Below, one piece after another: positions 60,885 through 64,000 of a stretch of 64,000 nucleotides of DNA. The stretch is from the NCBI GenBank assembly GCA_965368085.1, contig CBDULP010000001.1, positions 185,222-249,221 on the forward strand, in the 5' to 3' direction. Made by a program: the position numbers and the translations under genes. Each line of letters begins with the position of its first letter. The first letter of the stretch is position 1. The notes under the pieces are model-generated. The model worked only from the letters and a program-made list of their open reading frames with translations. It was not told the origin of the DNA and made no database searches. The stretch comes from Peptoclostridium sp965368085. GTDB taxonomy: Bacteria; Bacillota; Clostridia; Peptostreptococcales; Peptostreptococcaceae.

Positions 60885-62382
60885 TTGGCCCTCCCCCTAT
60901 TTTAAAACGCATGTTTTTCATTGTATATTTTGGAGTGCAACGCACTATTCCTCTTTGTTCAACAACTTGTATTTGCCCCTCATTTTCACCTGCCGCTTCA
61001 ATCGCCTTCGCAAACAAATCTTTGGATTTTTCTTCAATTTTGATATCAATAGGCGATTTCTGGTGGAGTATTATCCAAAAATCGTAAAAGTCTCTTTTAT
61101 CCAGCACTCCAGCATCATCTGAACCCCTCAGGTTTTCCACAACTTCCTCCAGCGTAATATCTTGGCTTTCACCCATAGCCTTTCTTATCAGCTCCATTAT
61201 CTCCCTGAATGCTTCCTGTCTTGACTCAATCTCTCTCGTCTCTTCTTCCCTGCTCATGGCCTTTAAAAAACTTTCCGGCTCCATTTCCCTCCTGTCTTTT
61301 TCAATCCTTTGGGGTTCAAATACTGAAAGAGGAGACCACATTTTCTTTTTTTCAAGAAATAAAAATGGCTTTACAAGCAGGTTTGAAGCTTCCAGGGGAA
61401 GAGGCTTTGCAACAAGGCTTCCCGTTATCTGCTCCTTGAAGTTGAACGAATCTATTCCAACATAGTAAAGGGACTCTTGGGCAGACTCCAGAGCCGTAGT
61501 CTTAAGCATTATGCTTTCTTCAAGAAGCTTTCTGTGGCTACCGTGGACACTTGAAAGCTGGCTTTCTATTTGAATTATCATTTGATATGTCTTTATATCA
61601 CTTTCATTTTGCATATCGCTTCCAAGTCTATTTCTCGTTTCTTTAACAAAACTTTCCAACTCGTCAAACTCCTCGTTTTCCCTGCCAAGCCTTCTGTATA
61701 TGTCTTCAACCACTTCCCTGTACCTTCTGTATGTTTCATCCGATATTATGTTTCTGAGTATTTCATGCCTTATCCTGTATATCCTGTCCTGGATACCCTG
61801 TACATCCATTCTCATTTCATCTATCTGTCTAAGTGCGCTTGCAAACTCACCTTTTTCAAGCTGCTTTCTAAGCACAAGCTGGTTTATTGAAAGCTGAAAT
61901 TCAGTAAAATACTCTTTTGTGGCAAATACAAGCTCCAGCCCCTGATCGTCAAGAACATAGTACTGGGCATTAGTGTCCGAATCAAATTCAGATGCCTTGA
62001 GTATTGAATAGTATATTGTCTCTTCTTTTCTCTGGTCCCAGTTATAGAACGTCTTTGAATTTTTGACTCCGCTTGGAGGCCTAAAAACCTGTATTATCTC
62101 TCTTGCTATTTTTTCATAGTCGCCATCATCGATTTCCAGTTCGCCCCGGTTCATATTTCTTATGAAAAAAGCCAGTTCTCTTGCCCCTGCTTTTTTGTTT
62201 CTCACAAGCATGTTCTCAAAGAAGAAAAGAAGGGTCAAAAGCCCAAGTCCAAAATAGTCTATAGGCTTTCCACTTTTATCTTTCCCCCGTTTTGACTGCA
62301 ACACATACAAAGGGTCAAAAATAGCTATTCTTTGCATTCTCTCACTATAATAGCTTGTTATGTTCTCATACGATGTTCCCAT
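60844..62382 (-). CDS. jetA: Wadjet JetA, MukF/kleisin-like subunit
   Basis: 512 residues, DUF5716-like. N-terminal winged-helix (about 1-110, QSKRGKDKSGKPIDYFGLGL), long helical middle (about 170-300, ALRQIDEMRMDVQGIQDRIY), and a C-terminal part after 400 that likely binds the JetC head. It acts as the kleisin that closes the SMC ring. GGAGG 7 bases before ATG 62382; the start overlaps jetD by 17 bases. Confidence 0.86.
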   Translation of the reverse strand: MGTSYENITSYYSERMQRIAIFDPLYVLQSKRGKDKSGKPIDYFGLGLLTLLFFFENMLVRNKKAGARELAFFIRNMNRGELEIDDGDYEKIAREIIQVFRPPSGVKNSKTFYNWDQRKEETIYYSILKASEFDSDTNAQYYVLDDQGLELVFATKEYFTEFQLSINQLVLRKQLEKGEFASALRQIDEMRMDVQGIQDRIYRIRHEILRNIISDETYRRYREVVEDIYRRLGRENEEFDELESFVKETRNRLGSDMQNESDIKTYQMIIQIESQLSSVHGSHRKLLEESIMLKTTALESAQESLYYVGIDSFNFKEQITGSLVAKPLPLEASNLLVKPFLFLEKKKMWSPLSVFEPQRIEKDRREMEPESFLKAMSREEETREIESRQEAFREIMELIRKAMGESQDITLEEVVENLRGSDDAGVLDKRDFYDFWIILHQKSPIDIKIEEKSKDLFAKAIEAAGENEGQIQVVEQRGIVRCTPKYTMKNMRFKIGGGPNDQLYTGTDNASI

Positions 62383-63388
62383 AAAAATTCCTCCATATGT
62401 CTTTTAGCTCTTCACCAGAAAGAGCCTCCTGCGGACAATAGTGGCCTTCATTCAAGATGTGGCGTATCTTTTCAATTTCACTTTTTGAAAAATTCCCTGC
62501 AAGTTCCTCAATTGCCCTTTCATTTTTAGTTTGATTTTGTTTTCCGACATAGTGCCTTTTGCAAATAAGCCTTTTGTAAAAGTGAACAGCAAGCTTCACA
62601 CCGTACTTTTCAAACAGGTCATGCCATATTGAAACGCCTTCGAAATCGAGGTCCCCGAAATAATAAAACTCATTTTTCTTGTCTTCAATACCCATCTGCT
62701 TTTTTGCCATATAAATATTTGATACTATCTTCCACCCTGCTCCGTATATAAGCGATGTAAATTCCGTTTGCCTTAAAAATTCGGACATCACGTGATATGT
62801 GGTCTTATTTTCAACTACCATGTGCATATGGCTTTCTCTATTCAGTTTTAGTGGATTCACGGAAAACATAAGGGGATCCGGATATTTGCACGGTTTTAAA
62901 TCATCCCATATTTCTATTCTGGAAAGCAACTTTTTGCCGCCCTTTTCATCTATCCATTTTTCATCTCCCGTCAATTTCAACGAAAGCTCCGGTATGAATA
63001 TTTCTACTTCAGGAAATCCGTAATTTTTCAAATATCTGTCTACTTTGTCTATCCATGACTTATCTTTTCTCCACTCTTTTTCTCCAAGTTCAAAATATTT
63101 TTCCAGATTTAGATCCGGATGGACCTTAAAGGCATATGTCTTTATCTCTTCGTCCAGCTCTTTTCTTAGCTTTCTTTTCATTATAGTGTATGTGTTGAAC
63201 AGTTCAATTCGCTTTTTGTTTGTGCCGTGATTCCTTACTGGCCTTAAAAACCCTTCATTTTCAAGCTTTTTAACTGCTGCTGCAAATTTTTCATATTCTG
63301 TGTCACCTAAAAACAACGCTTCCATTTCCGAAAGGGCTACTTTGCTTTTTTTATGCTCTTTCAGAAATTCCATTATAATATTTCGCAA
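62366..63388 (-). CDS. jetD: Wadjet JetD, TOPRIM nuclease
   Basis: About 340 residues. N-terminal winged-helix-like domain (about 1-80), DNA-binding middle, and a C-terminal TOPRIM domain with the acidic cluster FGDLDFEGVSIWHDL (about 238-252, DxD plus G). JetD cuts the plasmid DNA loaded in the JetABC complex. It is first in the operon, before jetA, unlike the jetA-B-C-D order of the best-studied type I systems. Start: TTG at 63388 is 8 bases after AGGGG; a GTG three codons earlier is too close. Confidence 0.9.
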   Translation of the reverse strand: MRNIIMEFLKEHKKSKVALSEMEALFLGDTEYEKFAAAVKKLENEGFLRPVRNHGTNKKRIELFNTYTIMKRKLRKELDEEIKTYAFKVHPDLNLEKYFELGEKEWRKDKSWIDKVDRYLKNYGFPEVEIFIPELSLKLTGDEKWIDEKGGKKLLSRIEIWDDLKPCKYPDPLMFSVNPLKLNRESHMHMVVENKTTYHVMSEFLRQTEFTSLIYGAGWKIVSNIYMAKKQMGIEDKKNEFYYFGDLDFEGVSIWHDLFEKYGVKLAVHFYKRLICKRHYVGKQNQTKNERAIEELAGNFSKSEIEKIRHILNEGHYCPQEALSGEELKDIWRNFYGNIV

Positions 63389-63448
63389 TTTTTTCACCCC
63401 TAAAAGCTCTAGTTATCTCAAATTCACTTTATTGCCTTTATTTATTAC

Positions 63449-63477
63449 AATTTATCACATATAAATTATTTTTCCAA
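63449..63477 (-). promoter_or_regulatory. Probable promoter of the Wadjet operon
   Basis: Minus strand: TTGGAA (63472-63477), 17-base spacer, TAAATT (63449-63454), about 60 bases before jetD. Both boxes are four of six to consensus. Confidence 0.5.
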
Positions 63478-63500
63478 TGGATATTACTCGTATGCAAATA

Positions 63501-63545
63501 GACCCTACAGAGTAGACTTTTTTCATTGGTCTATTCCATAGGGTC
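63501..63545 (-). terminator. Imperfect hairpin after the right-edge gene
   Basis: GACCCTACAGAGTAGAC (63501-63517) and GTCTATTCCATAGGGTC (63529-63545) pair over 17 positions with a few wobbles. Minus-strand T content after it is low, so termination may be partial. Confidence 0.5.
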
Positions 63546-63550
63546 CATGC

Positions 63551-64000
63551 CTACCTTATTTCGTCCGTACTCACCAGAGAATATCCCCCAACATTATGGC
63601 TGTCTATATCCTTTCCCAAGAACTTGACAACTACATCAGAATAATAGACATACCCCTCATCGTCAAATACGGGCGCCTTTGAAGCATTCTCCTTATTTTT
63701 TGTGATATATACGATTCTATTTTTCCTGTCCCATTCATGTCCATATCCAGCCAAAACCAAAGCTTCTGCGCAAATATAGCTTTCATCCGATCCTTCTATT
63801 TTGTATACTGGAAGATTCACGCCACCAACAGTATACACATCTTCGGTCTTTTGATAGCTTCCAATGACATCTCCTGCGGACGGCATCTTGGCACTTATAT
63901 AGCCATAGTCTCTCTCGAATATGACTTCATTTTCATCCTTGACTGCAAACATCATGAATCCGCCCATCACATCATCATTGATAATAAAATTCATTTCACC
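63551..64000 (-). CDS. Possible exported stalk-domain-like protein, 5' end cut
   Basis: At least 149 codons, open to the right edge. The ATG at 63994 is preceded by in-frame codons and a GGTGAA that could be an RBS, so either start or fragment is possible; without a signal peptide at this ATG a fragment is more likely. Residues from VGGVNLPVYKIEGSDESYIC through GYGHEWDRKNRIVYITKN resemble the stalk or copper-amine-oxidase-N domain, seen also in the exported protein at 1797-2483. No catalytic motif. Likely surface-associated, outside the defence island. Confidence 0.55.
   Translation of the reverse strand, partial: GEMNFIINDDVMGGFMMFAVKDENEVIFERDYGYISAKMPSAGDVIGSYQKTEDVYTVGGVNLPVYKIEGSDESYICAEALVLAGYGHEWDRKNRIVYITKNKENASKAPVFDDEGYVYYSDVVVKFLGKDIDSHNVGGYSLVSTDEIR

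Noticed and set aside
55721..63388. MukBEF/MksBEF chromosome condensin instead of Wadjet
   Set aside because: The linked TOPRIM JetD gene and the setting within a defence island favour Wadjet.
30000..63400. Prophage or integrative element
   Set aside because: No integrase, terminase, capsid, portal or conjugation gene is present, and no direct repeats at the borders could be found by eye.
1..64000. CRISPR array
   Set aside because: No series of regularly spaced near-identical repeats of 20-40 bases and no cas genes were seen; the TnpB in the IS element is not part of a CRISPR system.

Overview
The window looks like a chromosomal segment of an AT-rich Gram-positive bacterium of the class Clostridia. 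The pointers are the gene order of the division and cell-wall cluster (rsmH, ftsL-like, PASTA penicillin-binding protein, murE, murF, mraY, murD, ftsW, murG, ftsQ, two DUF881 genes, sbp, ftsZ), the GGAGG-type ribosome binding sites, the frequent TTG and GTG starts, and the PhoP/PhoR, NrdR, PgeF, YmfF/YmfH and YdbC-type genes. A member of the Peptostreptococcaceae or a relative is my best guess; this is an inference.

Left part (1-27.7 kb) is housekeeping. It holds the start of polA, a SIMPL-domain exported protein behind an ECF-sigma-like promoter, tRNA-Leu(CAA), a cold-shock protein, an exported stalk-domain protein, pncB on the plus strand, and then a long minus-strand run. Read in the direction of transcription, that run is ymfF-ymfH, lgt, the division and wall cluster from rsmH to ftsZ, nrdR, pgeF and the phoP-phoR pair. 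No ftsA lies between ftsQ and ftsZ, and no mraZ, murB or murC is seen. ychF and a small HNH gene are on the plus strand.

At 27.79-29.48 kb sits an intact-looking IS200/IS605 element of the IS608 kind (tnpA, tnpB, left and right hairpins, TTAC/TCAA ends), with a probable TnpB guide RNA at its right end.

Right part (30-63.4 kb) is a large defence island, all on the minus strand. In transcription order it holds three systems. (1) A four-gene Wadjet system (jetD-jetA-jetB-jetC, 63.4-55.7 kb), a MukBEF-like SMC complex with a TOPRIM nuclease directed at plasmids. (2) A three-gene pPIWI-RE system (HTH/zinc-ribbon/PD-(D/E)xK nuclease, DinG/XPD-like Fe-S helicase, PIWI-like protein, 55.1-47.5 kb). 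This is the least characterised and most interesting system here: its parts are predicted in the literature from comparative genomics, but to my knowledge its mechanism is not well established. (3) A complete type I BREX operon (brxA-brxB-brxC-pglX-pglZ-brxL, 47.35-34.2 kb). Behind it, same strand, come an unknown 218-residue protein, a GmrSD-type DUF262/DUF1524 restriction enzyme, a PC4-like ssDNA-binding protein, an MntA/HepT toxin-antitoxin pair, a YgjP-like metalloprotease and a small zinc-ribbon membrane protein. A strong hairpin terminator and a near-consensus promoter separate pPIWI-RE from BREX. The BREX methyltransferase has an AT-rich patch exactly where its target-recognition domain should be, which suggests specificity exchange by recombination. 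A 600-base gap between the pPIWI-RE and Wadjet operons holds a block with several inverted repeats that I cannot assign. The right edge cuts an exported-protein-like gene.
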